Shown here piece by piece: positions 44,533 to 54,266 of a stretch of 64,000 nt of DNA. The notes below the pieces were generated by a model. It made no database searches and was not told the origin of the DNA. It worked only from the letters and a program-made list of their open reading frames with translations. Made by a program: the position numbers and the translations under genes. The stretch covers positions 1 through 64,000 of the forward strand of contig AAVV01000003.1 in NCBI GenBank assembly GCA_000169115.1, read 5' to 3'. Origin of the DNA: a marine gamma proteobacterium HTCC2080 (GTDB lineage Bacteria; Pseudomonadota; Gammaproteobacteria; Pseudomonadales; Halieaceae). Position 1 is the first letter of the stretch. Every line of letters starts with the position of its first letter.

Positions 44533-45200
44533 GTCAACGACCCCATAAATCAGGCACAGTGAGTCGGATCAAAAAGCTCCCTGAGACCGCTGCAGCGCGG
44601 CTGAGTGTTCGGCTATCAAACATGGCCCGCCTAATATCCCTTGTCATAGCCTGCGGCGTAACAAATGCCGTGGCAGATACAGTCCCTGATGCCAGCGCTT
44701 CTGGCCAAAATCTGCCTAGCACCGAGTCAGTGATGCTAACGACTGACCCCGGTCCGACCTCAACTGCCACGCTGAAGAAGTGCGGTTCAGCATTGCTTAA
44801 AGTGCTGCTGTGGGAGGTTTATGAATCGAGCTTGTACACGCCCGACGGTACATGGCAGGAGGACACCCGGCCATTTCGCCTCGATATACGCTATCTGCGC
44901 ACAATCACCGCTGAGGATTTAGTCAAACAAACAGGTAAGGAGTGGGCCGAACAGGGAAAGGTCTCGCCTCAACACGCGGCATGGCAGGAAAATCTACGCT
45001 CCATTTGGCCAAACGTGACTGACGGGGACATCATTTCTCTCGCCGTCGACAAAGCCGAAATATCAACATTCCTTTTCAACGGAGCAGTAATAGGAAAACT
45101 GACAGACCCGCAGTTTGGAAAAGATTTTTCAGGTATTTGGCTGGCCGCTGACACCACACGACCAAAACTAAGAAGCCAGCTGATAGGCACTACAAAATAA
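44529..45200 (+). CDS. Chalcone-isomerase-like periplasmic protein
   Basis: A 223-residue protein whose body (about residues 75-220) matches the bacterial chalcone-isomerase-like family: KKCGSALLKVLLWEVYESSLYTPDGTW, FRLDIRYLRTITAEDLVKQTGKEW and the late GKLTDPQFGKDFSGIWLAADTTRPKLRSQLIG. A hydrophobic stretch, MARLISLVIACGVTNAVAD (from about residue 32), looks like a signal peptide, so the Met32 codon may be the true start. Bacterial members are not known to act on flavonoids. Coupled to the DUF2878 gene by a 4-bp overlap. Confidence 0.82.
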   Translation: MSQRPHKSGTVSRIKKLPETAAARLSVRLSNMARLISLVIACGVTNAVADTVPDASASGQNLPSTESVMLTTDPGPTSTATLKKCGSALLKVLLWEVYESSLYTPDGTWQEDTRPFRLDIRYLRTITAEDLVKQTGKEWAEQGKVSPQHAAWQENLRSIWPNVTDGDIISLAVDKAEISTFLFNGAVIGKLTDPQFGKDFSGIWLAADTTRPKLRSQLIGTTK

Positions 45201-45261
45201 GGCATTAATCGCCAACGAGGCGCTGGACATGGGGTTTGAACGGTTCGCCGATTCGCCAGAA

Positions 45262-46896
45262 TCAGCCTCTAAAGGCAGCCACCTGTTGTGCCGCCGAAAC
45301 GCCCACGAGCAATGACGCCAATTCTTCCAGCCCAGGGTCTTTCAACAGAGCCTCGTGACGGACGACTTGGCTAACTTTAGACCGTCGCCGCATAAAGTCA
45401 GATAAGTCAACAATCCACTCGCGCCTAGCAATGAGCCGCAGTTCTGCCCGAGTGTATTCTGCTCCCGTAAGCACATGCTCTGCCTCAGTGAGATCGGCGG
45501 CTATGTCATCGAGAAGATCAAATGCAGCCCTGTCGTACCGGCGCCAAAATCTAACCGACAGAGGTTCTGATGCGCTGTCGGGTGTGAGTTTATCCAGCTC
45601 CATTGCTGCGGCTCGCGCCATAAATTTTGCGCGGCAACCTGAGCCTGACTCCCCGAACCAACGGGCATTTGGATTGGGGATATCAACCCCGAGATCGGCG
45701 ATCATTGAGACCAACTCGTCACCTACATTGAGGCAATCGGTGAGCTTACCGCCAAAGACACTTAAAAAAGCCCGCTCACTGTCGACTTCAACCTGATGCT
45801 CTCGGGATAACTGCACCCAATCACGACCAGCGACGTCCCCGGCTACTGCCAAGGGGCGAACGCCAACCCGCTCTGCGATAACATCTTCAGAGGTGAGTGG
45901 CTTAGGCAAGTTAAGCAGGGCGTTTGCGTTAGCCAGAACAAAATCTCGATCGGCCGCCGTCACCCCCACAGATGGATCATCCACAGGCGTATCGGTTGTA
46001 CCAATGCAGGTCTTTGGACCCATCGGGATAACAAAAAATAAACGACCATCACTGGCAAAAAACGTGAGCACTTTCGCCGCATCAGTGACACGGTCAACAA
46101 TAAGATGAATGCCCTTAGATAGTATGTGTCGATGTTCTGTCGCAACACCTATGGATTCATTCAGGAGTTCGGTATTGGGGCCTGTGGCATTGACAATGGA
46201 TTTAGCATTTAAGCTCATTAGCCGATCCGTGACTCGATCCCGTAATGTCGCCCGCCAACAAGACTGATCTGGCAGCCACTCCAAACCCTCAACCGCTAAA
46301 TAATTCGCCGCGAGCCCACCTGCGTCTACCGCTCGGCGCACAAAGTTGAATACAAAACGCGAGTCGTTGTCATAAAGATAGCAGTCTGAGTATTCCAAAC
46401 CACCAACCACGCCCTCAGCAGCGACAACCGGCGCCTCCTGTCGAATTTTTCCCGTCGTCAGATAACGTGGGGCAGCCATTCGGCAACTTCCCATGAACCA
46501 GTAAAGCAACGCACCCAGCCAAACAAAAACTGACCACATACGAAAGCCTTTACCAATACTGGTGAAGAAGCGAATTTCGCGAACCGTTGATGGGTATGCG
46601 TCCATTAACCGATTTCTAGAACGACAGAGTTTCCGCACAAGTCGCCACTCACCGGACTCAAGGTATTTAATACCCCCCCAGGCAAGATTACTCGAGTGAG
46701 AGCTGACACCTCCGGCAAAATCTCCACGATCGACCACGCCAACCTTTGCACCACAACCCGCTAAAGCTGCGGCTGCCACCGCACCGTTGATACCAGCTCC
46801 CACCACCAACGTATCCAAAGTGGCATTAGCCAGCGCCCCTAGGGCCTGCTCCCGGGCTGGAGGTGAATACAAAGAGGCAGGTTTATCCTCAAGCAT
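45262..46896 (-). CDS. glpD: FAD-dependent glycerol-3-phosphate dehydrogenase-like protein
   Basis: A flavoenzyme of the GlpD family, 544 residues from the ATG at 46896. An upstream frame to 46956 adds an unlikely extension. Motifs: TLDTLVVGAGINGAVAAAALAGCGAKVGVVDRGDFAGGVSSHSSNLAWGGIKYLE at the N-terminus (FAD site with the GlpD-type SxxSS.L..GG.RYLE-like box), SIVNATGPNTELL, HLIVDR and IPMGPKTCIGTTDTPV. It should oxidise G3P at the membrane and feed electrons to quinone. No glpF or glpK is adjacent; instead it faces, divergently, a hydrolase/esterase pair. Confidence 0.82.
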   Translation of the reverse strand: MLEDKPASLYSPPAREQALGALANATLDTLVVGAGINGAVAAAALAGCGAKVGVVDRGDFAGGVSSHSSNLAWGGIKYLESGEWRLVRKLCRSRNRLMDAYPSTVREIRFFTSIGKGFRMWSVFVWLGALLYWFMGSCRMAAPRYLTTGKIRQEAPVVAAEGVVGGLEYSDCYLYDNDSRFVFNFVRRAVDAGGLAANYLAVEGLEWLPDQSCWRATLRDRVTDRLMSLNAKSIVNATGPNTELLNESIGVATEHRHILSKGIHLIVDRVTDAAKVLTFFASDGRLFFVIPMGPKTCIGTTDTPVDDPSVGVTAADRDFVLANANALLNLPKPLTSEDVIAERVGVRPLAVAGDVAGRDWVQLSREHQVEVDSERAFLSVFGGKLTDCLNVGDELVSMIADLGVDIPNPNARWFGESGSGCRAKFMARAAAMELDKLTPDSASEPLSVRFWRRYDRAAFDLLDDIAADLTEAEHVLTGAEYTRAELRLIARREWIVDLSDFMRRRSKVSQVVRHEALLKDPGLEELASLLVGVSAAQQVAAFRG

Positions 46897-47038
46897 GGCT
46901 ATAAACTCGTGGAATACAGGGAAATAGTGGTTGATTAAGCCGTACAGACAGCTCAAGTAGATTGTGCCACGAGAGTGACAATCGTTAATAGTATTTTGGG
47001 AGTACCTTTGTCATGAGCTCAAGCGTGGACAAGCTCTC

Positions 47039-48187
47039 TTGAAGGACGCAAACTCCAACCTGTTTAATAATCATGGCATTTTCATGCTGCAACGAACCGA
47101 CGAACACTACCGCGGGTTAACTTATCCATGGGGGCGTCAGCAGGCGCCAGAACCGTTAAAGCCTTTTGCTGTTGCCGAGGGTGTGTGGTGGGTGCGCATG
47201 CCGATGCCTATGGCGCTCGACCACATTAATTTGTGGTTATTAGAAGATGGTGATGGCTGGACCGTGGTTGATACCGGCCTCGCATCCGAAGATTCCCGAA
47301 CAATATGGGAGGGGTTATTCGGAGATTTTATGGGTGGTAAGCCGGTCGTCAGGGTTATCTGCACTCATATGCATCCCGACCACATCGGTCTTGCTGGCTG
47401 GCTGTGCGAACAGTTTGACTGTCCCCTATGGATGACACGTGAGGAGTACGTCATGTGTCAGCTGATGGCGAGCTATACCGGCCATGACGCACCTAAGGCC
47501 GGCGTAGACTTCTATCGTGGCGCGGGATTCGACGATCAACAGCTTGATCAATATCGCAAACGTTTCGGGACATTTGGCGCCATGATGGCCCCTATGCCTC
47601 ACTGCTTTAGGCGCATGGTCGATCGAGAAACCATCACCATTGGTGATCGTTACTGGCAGGTGATTGTCGGGTCAGGTCATTCTCCTGAGCATGCCTGTTT
47701 GTACTGCCCGGCCCTAAAAATTCTAATAGCAGGTGATCAGATTCTTCCAAGGATTACGCCCAACGTCTCCGTCTTTCCAACAGAGCCCGAGGGCAACCCG
47801 CTGGCAGAGTGGATGGACTCAAACGCCCGTCTGCTCAATATTCTGCCCAATGACCTATTGGTGCTACCCGCTCACCAAAACCCCTTTCACGGTTTACACA
47901 TCCGGCTCAACCAAATTATTGATAGCCACCGCCAGGGTCTGCAGTCGGTATACGACTACCTCTCAGAGCCCAAACGTGCGGTGGACTGCTTTCCCAGCTT
48001 ATTCACCCGTGAGATCTCCGGTAAATTAATCGGGCTGGCTACAGGCGAAACCCTTGCCAACCTGAACCTTTTGCTGCAGCGAGGCAATATTAGTAGAAGC
48101 ACCGATGAGGCGGGCGTGCACTGGTATACCCAAAATCCTGATGCGCGCTATACCGATAATGATGAAAATATTCCTCTCGCGACTTAA
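47039..48187 (+). CDS. MBL-fold metallo-hydrolase
   Basis: A 382-residue metallo-beta-lactamase-fold hydrolase. The metal-binding THMHPDHIG motif (HxHxDH) lies near residue 110; GSGHSPEHACLYCP and IAGDQILPRITPNV supply the next ligands, and LPAHQNPF the last. It belongs to the larger lactonase/thioesterase-like group with an alpha-helical C-domain. The annotated frame opens at a TTG at 47039; the ATG at 47084 (MLQRTDEHY) is an equally likely start. It overlaps the start of the esterase gene, so the two are co-translated. Substrate unknown. Confidence 0.85.
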   Translation: MKDANSNLFNNHGIFMLQRTDEHYRGLTYPWGRQQAPEPLKPFAVAEGVWWVRMPMPMALDHINLWLLEDGDGWTVVDTGLASEDSRTIWEGLFGDFMGGKPVVRVICTHMHPDHIGLAGWLCEQFDCPLWMTREEYVMCQLMASYTGHDAPKAGVDFYRGAGFDDQQLDQYRKRFGTFGAMMAPMPHCFRRMVDRETITIGDRYWQVIVGSGHSPEHACLYCPALKILIAGDQILPRITPNVSVFPTEPEGNPLAEWMDSNARLLNILPNDLLVLPAHQNPFHGLHIRLNQIIDSHRQGLQSVYDYLSEPKRAVDCFPSLFTREISGKLIGLATGETLANLNLLLQRGNISRSTDEAGVHWYTQNPDARYTDNDENIPLAT

Positions 48188-49052
48188 AGCGCTGGTATTT
48201 CGCTACTACTATCGCTTTATCAATGCGAGGGTTTGGCGTGACGCGCCCTCCGGGGGAGGCGTTGCAAGCAGTACGCTAATACTACCAATAGACCACCTAC
48301 CGATCCGAGCACGTATGTACCACGGGGATGAGGACCGCCCCATTATTATTTATTTCCATGGTGGTGGCTGGGTGATTGGTGATCTCGACACCCACGATCC
48401 CTTTTGCCGCGCACTGGTGGCCGCTACCGATTGCACTCTAATGTCCGTCGACTACCGTTTGGCTCCTGAATATCCCTTTCCAGCCGCCCACGACGACAGC
48501 TTTCAAGCCACTCGATGGATTTTAGACAACCTGAATACTTTGGCACCGAACAACGGGACAGCGATCATCGCAGGAGACAGTGCTGGAGGTAATTTAGCCG
48601 CCTGCACCCTAGCCTCAATGCCAGAAGAGCCGCGACTTGTGGGAAGTATCCTGCTATACCCAACCACAGAGCATTACCTACATGGCTTTCCTTCTTTTAG
48701 TGAGCATGCCCGTTCCAAGCCACTGACAGCACCTATCATGCGCTGGTTTTTCGATACTTACATGGGAGATATCACCCCTGCAGACCCGGCAGCAAAGCAG
48801 GTATTCCTCAACAGACGCACCGATTACCGCAACTTCCCAAGAAGTTTAATTGTTACGGCAGAGCGCGATGTTCTCCGGGATGATGGCCGTCGCCTCGGCA
48901 TACGAATGCGCCAGGCTGGGGTCGACGTGACCTACCACCACTACGATGACGAGGCGCACGGTTTCGCTTGCTCAGAGGGTCCGACCCTCGGTCATCAGCA
49001 CTTTATTAGCCTCGCCCAGGAGTGGCTTAAACCCTTTTCAACTAAGCCGTAA
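48162..49052 (+). CDS. Alpha/beta hydrolase (HSL/esterase family)
   Basis: A 296-residue esterase from the ATG at 48162, just inside the end of the MBL gene (26-bp overlap). Oxyanion motif FHGGGWVIGD, nucleophile GDSAGGNLAA, the acid in TAERDVLRDDG and the histidine in DEAHGFACSEG give a full catalytic set of the hormone-sensitive-lipase type. No secretion signal is evident. It probably hydrolyses short-chain esters. Its 3-prime end overlaps the convergent iron alcohol dehydrogenase gene by 11 bp. Confidence 0.88.
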   Translation: MKIFLSRLKALVFRYYYRFINARVWRDAPSGGGVASSTLILPIDHLPIRARMYHGDEDRPIIIYFHGGGWVIGDLDTHDPFCRALVAATDCTLMSVDYRLAPEYPFPAAHDDSFQATRWILDNLNTLAPNNGTAIIAGDSAGGNLAACTLASMPEEPRLVGSILLYPTTEHYLHGFPSFSEHARSKPLTAPIMRWFFDTYMGDITPADPAAKQVFLNRRTDYRNFPRSLIVTAERDVLRDDGRRLGIRMRQAGVDVTYHHYDDEAHGFACSEGPTLGHQHFISLAQEWLKPFSTKP

Positions 49053-50229
49053 TCGCTCTTAAGACCTGCTCAACATCAGGCGCCGTGAGTATTCTGGGTG
49101 AAAAGTAACCGTCACTCTCATCCAGCGCTCGCGCCGTAATCTTCCCATGATCTGCCGCTTTAATAGCTTCGGAGTTACCGGGTAGGCCTACGCTTTCACG
49201 CAGGGATTCCATGGCATCGATAGCGGCTACAGCACCAGAGACCCCCATGAGGGGTGCTAACTCTTCCAAACGGGCCTTGGCCGAGTCGCCGAAAACCCGC
49301 AAAACATGGGGCAGAACCATCGCGTTGGCAACGCCATGAGGCAAATGGTAAAAGGCACCGAGCTGATGGGCAATCGCGTGAACTGCTCCAACATTAACCT
49401 GATTAATAGCTACTCCGCCGTAGTAAGCCGCCATCGACATGCCCAGTCGTGCCTCCAAGTCGCTGGGCTCTGCCATGACTCGCGGGAGCCACTGGGCCAC
49501 ACCGCCAACACACATGCGGGCTGTTTCTGCACTGGTACCTCTACTCCAAATACCAATATATGCCTCAACCCCATGGGTCAATGCATCCAACCCTGTAGCC
49601 GCCGTTATTGCAGGGGGCAAAGCCAGTAGGAGGTCCGGATCAAGCGCCACAGCAACTGGCAAAAGTGCTGCACCACTTATGACAACCTTACTCTGATCAC
49701 CTTCATCGGTAATCACAGCACCCATCGTCGCTTCACTGCCGGTTCCCGCTGTCGTTGGAATCGCATAGAGCGGCGCGGCGGTCTCAGGGGCCTTGTTGAT
49801 GCCCGCCCACGACTCAGGCTCATCGGTAGAATTAAGCGTGGCCGCAATGATCTTAGCGGCATCCATCGAGGAACCACCACCCACGGCAAGGATCGCAGTG
49901 CACGCCTGCTCGCGTAATATCTCTGCCCCTTCACGAACTTGACTAAATGTCGGATCGGGTTGAACGCCGTCGTACCAAATTAGGTCTATACCGGCTTTAA
50001 CCAAGGTCTCACAGGCCCGATCTACAAGTCCTAAATCCCGCAAGGGCTTATCAGTAACGATAAGCACCCGCTGATGGCGACTATCTACGATGCGCTGACA
50101 AAGGTGATTGGCACTGCCCGAGCCCACTAGTGCAAAGTGGGGGGCCGTTGATTTATCACCAAACAACATGCGCGCCATTGTAAAATTAAACTGCCGTTTG
50201 GCCCTGCGCAAAAACATAGGTTTAATCAC
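49042..50229 (-). CDS. Iron-containing alcohol dehydrogenase
   Basis: A 395-residue group III metal-dependent alcohol dehydrogenase. NAD-binding GGGSSMDAAKIIAA is near residue 117, PTTAGTGSEATMGAVI near 160, and the metal-ligand helices DALTHGVEAYIG, AIAHQLGAFYHLPHGVANAMVLPHVL and the terminal DGYFSPRILT are present. Substrate unknown; in context it could oxidise an alcohol freed by the esterase or be an unrelated neighbour. Confidence 0.9.
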   Translation of the reverse strand: MIKPMFLRRAKRQFNFTMARMLFGDKSTAPHFALVGSGSANHLCQRIVDSRHQRVLIVTDKPLRDLGLVDRACETLVKAGIDLIWYDGVQPDPTFSQVREGAEILREQACTAILAVGGGSSMDAAKIIAATLNSTDEPESWAGINKAPETAAPLYAIPTTAGTGSEATMGAVITDEGDQSKVVISGAALLPVAVALDPDLLLALPPAITAATGLDALTHGVEAYIGIWSRGTSAETARMCVGGVAQWLPRVMAEPSDLEARLGMSMAAYYGGVAINQVNVGAVHAIAHQLGAFYHLPHGVANAMVLPHVLRVFGDSAKARLEELAPLMGVSGAVAAIDAMESLRESVGLPGNSEAIKAADHGKITARALDESDGYFSPRILTAPDVEQVLRAITA

Positions 50230-50361
50230 TGATTACTCCCGTATACACGTCTTTGATGGTGCACATTACTCCCCATGGCGCCTAAATTACTACAGCCAAT
50301 TTTGCCCGTACGAATTTTATCCCGTGGGTTATGCTTTGCAATCCGGAAAGTGAGATAACCC

Positions 50362-51351
50362 ATGCGCCGACAGTACATCGATATTGAAAACTCCGACACC
50401 CTGCGTTTGAAAACCGACACGCTGGACGCGCCAGCCGCAGGCGAAATAGCAATCACTGTAGATTTTGCCGGAGTCAATCGCGCCGATATCTTACAACGCT
50501 TGGGCCTGTATCCTGTTCCAGACGACGCCTCACCCATTTTAGGGCTTGAGGTTGGTGGTCAAGTTGCCGCTGTTGGACCTGATGTCGATGGCTTTAAAAT
50601 AGGGGATAGCGTTGCAGCGCTGGTGCAGGGCGGTGGGTACGCTACACGCGTCAACGCGCGGGCCGATCATACGCTGAAACTGCCAGCCAACATCGACAGT
50701 CGCAACGGTGCCGCGCTTCCAGAGGCACTGCTTACGGCTTGGCACAACGTATTTACTCTTGGAGCGCTCAAGCCTGAGGAAACGCTGCTGGTGCACGGTG
50801 GCGGCAGTGGTATTGGTACGATAGCAATCCAAATGGCTAAGGCTTGGGGTGCTCGAGTCGTAGCTACGGCCGGGGGCCAAGAAAAGTGTGCCCGCGTGCG
50901 AAGCGTTGGTGCTGATTTGGTGTTGAATTACCGCAGTGGTACTCTCATTGAAGACTTTAAAAATTTAGCGCTTAGGGGCGCTATTGACGTGGTCTTGGAT
51001 ATGGCGGGCGGGGACTTCACCCCATTGAATTTTGAGCTCGCAGCGCCCGACGGTCGCATTATTTGCATTGGCGTCATGCGCGGCTCCAAAGCGGAGATAC
51101 AGCTGGTACCAGTTCTAATGAAGCGCCTGACACTGACCGGCAGCACACTCCGCGGTTTGGGGATGGAAGGACGCGCCGTGGGTTTTGCGGCTCTAGAAGA
51201 GACCATGATGCCATTTGTGGCTGCGGGTCAGATTGAACCTCACATCGACACCGTTTTCAGTATGGAAGAAGCCATGGCAGCGCATAATCGTATGCAATCG
51301 GGCGAACACTTTGGAAAAATCTTGCTCGATTGCCGCCAGACTTTAAATTAA
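50362..51351 (+). CDS. NAD(P)H quinone oxidoreductase / zinc-free medium-chain dehydrogenase
   Basis: A 329-residue MDR-family protein of the QOR/PIG3 type. DFAGVNRADILQRLGLYPVP and LGLEVGGQVAAVG lie in the N-domain; the cofactor motif ETLLVHGGGSGIGTIAIQMAKAWGARVVAT has a Gly-rich fold. No zinc-ligand Cys/His pattern is present, so it is a zinc-free reductase. It likely reduces quinones or enones with NADPH. It stands upstream of a protease gene; the next coding start is 14 bp after its stop. Confidence 0.88.
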   Translation: MRRQYIDIENSDTLRLKTDTLDAPAAGEIAITVDFAGVNRADILQRLGLYPVPDDASPILGLEVGGQVAAVGPDVDGFKIGDSVAALVQGGGYATRVNARADHTLKLPANIDSRNGAALPEALLTAWHNVFTLGALKPEETLLVHGGGSGIGTIAIQMAKAWGARVVATAGGQEKCARVRSVGADLVLNYRSGTLIEDFKNLALRGAIDVVLDMAGGDFTPLNFELAAPDGRIICIGVMRGSKAEIQLVPVLMKRLTLTGSTLRGLGMEGRAVGFAALEETMMPFVAAGQIEPHIDTVFSMEEAMAAHNRMQSGEHFGKILLDCRQTLN

Positions 51352-51365
51352 AGGCTTATATCGGT

Positions 51366-54266
51366 ATGGCAAATCTACCTCTTAAACTCTTTCTGTCCGC
51401 GGTCATTGTCATAACTGCGGGTTGTCGCCTGGAGGTAATTGTCCCTGAAGGGGGGCGCGTTACATCGGCGTCGGGCAGCTTTGATTGTGACACGGCAACA
51501 ACCTGCCAAAGCGACATTACTGACTATAATTTTGAAGAGGCTTTTACAGCGATCCCTAATACCGGCTACCGTTTTGCGGGCTGGTCTAAGACTGAAAGTA
51601 ATGTTTGCGAAGGAATTGAGGGAACCTGCGAACTTAGCCTGCGAACTCTGCCCACATCACTTCGAAATCGCATTTTCAACTCTGATTCTGTCGCGCGTTT
51701 GGCACCAATCTTCGAAGCAACAGATATTCCTCAAGAGGTTTCAGTCTCCGGAGGTTTAACGGTGCTAGAGGTGGCAACACTCGACTTCGATACCAACAAT
51801 ACGGAAAATTTTTTCGCCTCAAACAATACGTTTCAACTCGCCCAAACACTTCTCAACCCCGGCGCCGTTGGCGGCTATATAAACTTACCGGGAGAAGGTG
51901 CATCAGGTAAAACCCAAGACGCCGGAGATTTTGACGATTATTTTATCGTAGAGGCAGAAGCGGGCGATGTTGTCACTCTGTTCGCATCCGACTATCTAAA
52001 TTCAGACCTTGATTTATACCTGTATGACCGTAACGGGGAGCCCGTCGATAGCAGCTTAGGCACAGGAGAGGTCGAGCAGCTCACCATCCCCGAAGCCGGA
52101 ACTTGGTACGTCAATGCCACCGTCTTCAGCGGCGCCGCCAACTATGTTTTAACCGTTGGTCGAAACAATGGCACTGCCTCAAGTCAAAAAACGAAGCCTC
52201 AGGTCATACCCGGTGAAGCGCTGGTCACTTGGGAAGGTGAAGGAATTTTCAAACGGGATATCATTGAAGATAGGCAGCATCATTTCAAGCACAAATTTGC
52301 CTTGCTGGAAACAGGTGGTGGGCTTGGGCGAGCCCGGCGATTCAATATGCAGCCAGCGACCCCAAGCAGCCTAGGCATTAACGACAGTTCACACTTAATC
52401 AGCCGGCAAGCCGAGTTAAGTCATGATCCCTATCGCCTGGCTCAATGGCAGACTCGCATTCTCGCGAAACGTCTGACAAAAGAACCCGGTGTTGCCCTAG
52501 CCGAGCCCAACTGGAAAGTGCAAACAAAGGCCACAACCGATGACAGTTTTATTCGTTTCATGTGGCACCTAGACCAAATTGGAGTCCCAGCTGCTTGGGA
52601 TACAACGACGGGAGATCCAGGGGTCGTCGTTGCTGTCATTGATACCGGCATTATTAGCGACCATCCCGATATTCGAGGTCAACTCATTGACGGGTACGAC
52701 TTCATCTCAGATGCCACAAGTGCCGGTGATGGTGATGGTATCGACCCCGACCCCACTGATATAGGTGAGGGCAGTAACCCCCTTAGATCTGGAGATTTCC
52801 ATGGTTTACACGTCACTGGGACCATCGGTGCTACCGGCAACAATAACCGCGGAATTGCTGGCGTAGCGTACTCATCACGAATCATGCCATTGCGCGCCCT
52901 AGGTGCAGACGGTTCGGGCTCTACCTACGACATTTTGCAGGCAGTGCGTTACGCCGCCGGGTTCAGCAATGACGCAAATACCTTGCCTAGCAACCCTGCC
53001 GCTGTAATAAATCTGAGTATCGGGGGTGCCGGATTTAGCCAAACCGCTCAAAATCTTTATACAGCGGTTGCTAAAAGCGGCATTTTAATTGCTGCGGCAA
53101 GTGGCAATGACGGCAGTAGCAACGTCGATTACCCCGGAGGTTATGCAGATATTTTTGCAGTGGGTGCCACTGACGCTGTCAACGGTATTAGCGACTATTC
53201 TAATCGAGGGCCGGCACTTGATCTTGTCGCTCCTGGTGGACGATTGGGAGCAGATGCCAATGGTGATGGCCAACCAGATGGCATCATTAGTACTTACTAT
53301 TCAGACGGACTCCCAGAGTACGTTTTTCTTCAAGGCACGAGCATGGCCACCCCGCATGTTGCCGGTGTGTTTGCATTGATGAAATCAGTGAACCCTAATC
53401 TGGATGCATCAACAGTAGAAGACTTGCTTCAGCTGGGACTGCTAACCGATGATTTAGGTGATACCGGTCGCGATAATACCTTTGGCTGGGGCATGATCAA
53501 TGCCCGCAAAGCCGTAACAGCAGCCATTTCTTACGCCGGCGGCGAAATCGATATTCCACCTAGGCTGGGGGTCTCTACCAGTCTATTAAATTTTGGCAGC
53601 AGTCTGAACACCGCCGACTTGGTGGTCACTAATCAGGGTGGCGGAGAAGTGTCTGTTGTCAATGTCGAAAAAACAGCAGATTGGCTATCAATCAGTGAAG
53701 GAAATACCGACGCAGCTGGCCTTGGGACGTGGCGGTTTAGCGTCGACCGCCAGGAACTGAAAGAGGGGCCCTATCGTACAGACGTCACCTTCCAATCGAC
53801 TGCCGGAGATGTATCAGTATCGGTGGAAATCCGAGTCAGTAATAATGCAGCCGGAGGCATCGGGAATATTGGAGTCGTTTATGTTCTCTTCATTAACACA
53901 GAAACCCAAGAAATTTGGCAGGGCACCACTGCGGCGGCAAGTGACCTTAGCTATATAGACGATGAATATGCCATCACAACAAACTATTTACTCGGGCCTG
54001 ACTCAAGAGAGGTAGACCGGCTCCCTGTAGGAATCTATGAAATTTGGGCCGGAACAGATAACGATAATGATCTGTTTATCTGCGATGCTGGTGAGACCTG
54101 CGGCGCCTGGCCCAGTATCGACACTCCAGCAGTCATTACCATCTCAGAAGACCGAAATGACATTATTTTCCCGAGCGATTACCAGATCAGCCTTCCCAGT
54201 ATCAGTAGCACCACTTTGAAACCGATGACCAATAGCCGTTTTAAGAAAAGTAGGAAGCATCGATAA
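51366..54266 (+). CDS. S8 (subtilisin-like) serine protease lipoprotein
   Basis: A 966-residue secreted protease from the ATG at 51366, with a lipoprotein signal (VITAGC, Cys19). Order: an InlB-repeat-like region to about residue 120 (GYRFAGW), a pre-peptidase C-type beta domain near 180-275 (DDYFIVEAEAGD ... DLDLYLYDRNG), an I9-like propeptide region, then the peptidase from about 400. Catalytic residues: Asp in VIDTG near 424, His in HGLHVTG near 478, Ser in GTSMATPH near 658. A BACON-like domain follows near 735-830 and another beta domain ends the protein. The stop overlaps the transglycosylase start by one base (TAATG). Confidence 0.9.
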   Translation: MANLPLKLFLSAVIVITAGCRLEVIVPEGGRVTSASGSFDCDTATTCQSDITDYNFEEAFTAIPNTGYRFAGWSKTESNVCEGIEGTCELSLRTLPTSLRNRIFNSDSVARLAPIFEATDIPQEVSVSGGLTVLEVATLDFDTNNTENFFASNNTFQLAQTLLNPGAVGGYINLPGEGASGKTQDAGDFDDYFIVEAEAGDVVTLFASDYLNSDLDLYLYDRNGEPVDSSLGTGEVEQLTIPEAGTWYVNATVFSGAANYVLTVGRNNGTASSQKTKPQVIPGEALVTWEGEGIFKRDIIEDRQHHFKHKFALLETGGGLGRARRFNMQPATPSSLGINDSSHLISRQAELSHDPYRLAQWQTRILAKRLTKEPGVALAEPNWKVQTKATTDDSFIRFMWHLDQIGVPAAWDTTTGDPGVVVAVIDTGIISDHPDIRGQLIDGYDFISDATSAGDGDGIDPDPTDIGEGSNPLRSGDFHGLHVTGTIGATGNNNRGIAGVAYSSRIMPLRALGADGSGSTYDILQAVRYAAGFSNDANTLPSNPAAVINLSIGGAGFSQTAQNLYTAVAKSGILIAAASGNDGSSNVDYPGGYADIFAVGATDAVNGISDYSNRGPALDLVAPGGRLGADANGDGQPDGIISTYYSDGLPEYVFLQGTSMATPHVAGVFALMKSVNPNLDASTVEDLLQLGLLTDDLGDTGRDNTFGWGMINARKAVTAAISYAGGEIDIPPRLGVSTSLLNFGSSLNTADLVVTNQGGGEVSVVNVEKTADWLSISEGNTDAAGLGTWRFSVDRQELKEGPYRTDVTFQSTAGDVSVSVEIRVSNNAAGGIGNIGVVYVLFINTETQEIWQGTTAAASDLSYIDDEYAITTNYLLGPDSREVDRLPVGIYEIWAGTDNDNDLFICDAGETCGAWPSIDTPAVITISEDRNDIIFPSDYQISLPSISSTTLKPMTNSRFKKSRKHR

